Assembly (NCBI GenBank): GCA_023252315.1
Contig: JAJPEB010000019.1
Location: forward strand, 1 to 13,463
DNA: 13,463 nucleotides
DNA from: Candidatus Woesearchaeota archaeon
GTDB taxonomy: Archaea > Nanobdellota > Nanobdellia > Woesearchaeales > UBA525
Direction: 5' to 3'
The notes below the pieces were generated by a model that was not told the origin of the DNA, made no database searches, and saw only the letters and a list, made by a program, of their open reading frames with translations. Made by a program: the position numbers and the translations under genes. This document shows, piece by piece, positions 12,736 to 13,463 of this stretch (position 1 is the stretch's first letter; each line of letters starts with the position of its first letter).

Positions 12736-13182
12736 CTACGTCCTCGCCTTCCTGCTCACTTGCTTCTTCCTGTTGATCCTGAAGTGGCTCTTCGTGCGCT
12801 GGCCGCGCACCGTCAGGTGCAGCGCCAGGCGCTGGCCCTTGTAGGTGCGCAGCTTGCGCTGGAACTTGATGTCGTTCTCGCGCGTGTACTTCACGTCCGG
12901 GCCGATGAGGTGCATGTCCTCGCCCGTCTCGGGGTCCTTGCGCCGGTTCAGCATCCACTCGGGGACGCCCGCCTTGCCCGGAGCGCGCACGAGCTCGTTG
13001 AGCTGCGCCTCCTCAGCCTCCGTGAGCGCGCCCGCCTTCTTCGTGACGGGGATGCCCGCGATCGTGCACAGCGCGTGCGCGAGCATGTGGCTCACGCCCT
13101 TGACCCTGCAGAGAGCGACGACGATCTGCTTCTTGCCGTCGAGATCGGTGTTCGCGACCCTGATGATGTACCTGTCTGCCAT
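12736..13182 (-). CDS. rps13: 30S ribosomal protein S13 (uS13)
   Basis: A 148-residue protein of the 30S head that contacts the P-site tRNA and the 50S subunit. Family features include YIIRVANTDLDGKKQI at the start, RVKGVSHMLAHALC (26-39), PEWMLNRRKDPETG (74-87), and the basic C-terminus VRGQRTKSHFRINRKKQ. The ATG at 13182 matches the usual archaeal length; a TTG at 13239 would add 19 residues unlike the family and is rejected. No strong ribosome site precedes the ATG. It heads the operon, about 75 bases after the predicted transcription start, and this leader can fold. Confidence 0.96.
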   Translation of the reverse strand: MADRYIIRVANTDLDGKKQIVVALCRVKGVSHMLAHALCTIAGIPVTKKAGALTEAEEAQLNELVRAPGKAGVPEWMLNRRKDPETGEDMHLIGPDVKYTRENDIKFQRKLRTYKGQRLALHLTVRGQRTKSHFRINRKKQVSRKART

Positions 13183-13199
13183 GCGTTCACGATGTTCCG

Positions 13200-13245
13200 A
13201 GAGCGATGCGTCGAGAAAGCGGCCTATCGCCGTCCTCAACGCTCT
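13200..13245 (-). promoter_or_regulatory. Possible structured leader of the rps13 operon
   Basis: By hand, the transcribed strand folds into one 46-base stem-loop: outer pairs AGAGC/GCTCT, then GTTGAG/CTCGAC after a one-sided bulge, an internal loop, and CGGC/GCCG closing a GATAG loop (15 pairs, one G-T). It lies between the predicted transcription start and the rps13 ATG, where an autoregulatory ribosomal-protein site could be. The DNA is G+C-rich, so chance pairing is not excluded. Confidence 0.35.
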
Positions 13246-13280
13246 TCACTCGGACGAATGGGATGCGTGATTCGCAGGTT

Positions 13281-13290
13281 GTTTAAAAAG
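13281..13290 (-). promoter_or_regulatory. TATA box of the ribosomal-protein operon
   Basis: The minus strand reads CTTTTTAAAC in an otherwise G+C-rich gap between two minus-strand genes. It predicts transcription from about 13258, leaving a leader of roughly 75 bases before rps13, unlike the leaderless genes elsewhere in this window. Confidence 0.65.
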
Positions 13291-13332
13291 ATTTGGGTCG
13301 CGGGGATCCGCCACCCTACTGCCGAGAACCCA

Positions 13333-13463
13333 TCATTTCTTCCCGTGCGCGTGCCCGCCCTTCCCCTTGCCCGGCAGGAACCGGCCCTTCGCGTCCCTGC
13401 CACTCGCCTTGGTCCCGTCCCCGTGCAGCTCTTTCTCCGCCTGCGCGTCCAGCCTCTCGCGCA
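13333..13463 (-). CDS. Unknown protein, basic C-terminal end (runs off the right edge)
   Basis: The minus strand is open from the window edge for 43 codons to a TGA at 13333-13335. The visible tail runs from RERLDAQAEKELHGDG, a charged helix-like stretch, into GRDAKGRFLPGKGKGGHAHG and a final KK, rich in Gly, Lys and His and probably disordered. The codons follow the G+C-rich third-position pattern of the neighbouring genes, supporting real coding. The family cannot be named from this fragment. It lies upstream of the ribosomal operon on the same strand, with the operon's TATA box between them. Confidence 0.55.
   Translation of the reverse strand, partial: RERLDAQAEKELHGDGTKASGRDAKGRFLPGKGKGGHAHGKK

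Noticed and set aside
13188..13249. 20-codon open frame from a GTG in the rps13 leader
   Set aside because: No ribosome site, wrong spacing for a leaderless start, and it overlaps the hairpin; too short to support.
1..13463. CRISPR array, insertion sequence, rRNA or origin
   Set aside because: No regularly spaced repeats, transposase motifs, terminal inverted repeats or rRNA-like stretches were seen; the only tandem repeat is the pair at 4890-4931.

Overview
The window is a piece of an archaeal chromosome, G+C-rich and tightly packed. Three things show this: the archaeal ribosomal/RNA-polymerase order rps13-rps4-rps11-rpo3-tRNA-Leu-rpl18e-rpl13-rps9-rpo10 (L18e, Rpo3 and Rpo10 have no bacterial counterparts); the archaeal-only enzymes riboflavin synthase RibC and CTP-dependent riboflavin kinase RibK; and TATA boxes placed about 27 bases before start codons (leaderless genes). 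The proteins are not strongly acidic, so a haloarchaeon is unlikely. A small-genome uncultured lineage (DPANN-like) is possible, but I cannot place it from this sequence.

Layout: (1) 1-1564, minus strand: a partial unknown gene running off the left edge, then the YchF/Obg-type GTPase with its own leaderless promoter. (2) 1589-3985, minus strand: a four-gene cassette, less G+C-rich, of three unknown proteins and one pentapeptide-repeat protein. The genes are closely spaced and apparently driven from one promoter at about 4034. One of them looks frameshifted by a single base. (3) 4100-4852, plus strand: a TrmB-family regulator divergent from the cassette. Behind it is an A/T-rich spacer holding two 21-base tandem repeats, each containing TACT-N5-AGTA. 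(4) 4969-7239, minus strand: riboflavin/FMN operon ribK-ribC-ribH-ribD with overlapping genes. The last gene is a bacterial-style fused deaminase-reductase. (5) 7354-9325, plus strand: a protein with an HEGGH metallopeptidase-like motif, a probable SAM-dependent methyltransferase, and a CDP-alcohol phosphatidyltransferase with its own promoter. (6) 9312-13182, minus strand: the ribosomal-protein/RNA-polymerase operon read from a promoter at about 13285, with a tRNA-Leu(GAG) embedded in it and a possible structured leader before rps13. (7) 13333-13463, minus strand: the basic C-terminus of an unknown gene.

How they work together: the rib operon covers the pathway from the GTP-derived pyrimidine through lumazine and riboflavin to FMN; GTP cyclohydrolase, DHBP synthase and FAD synthetase are not here. 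The large operon supplies 30S and 50S proteins, two polymerase subunits and one leucine tRNA. The less understood parts are the four-gene cassette beside TrmB and the peptidase-like/methyltransferase pair beside the lipid-head-group enzyme; these are the best candidates for something undescribed. No insertion sequence, CRISPR array, rRNA or replication origin was seen, and no gene-free stretch exceeds about 150 bases.
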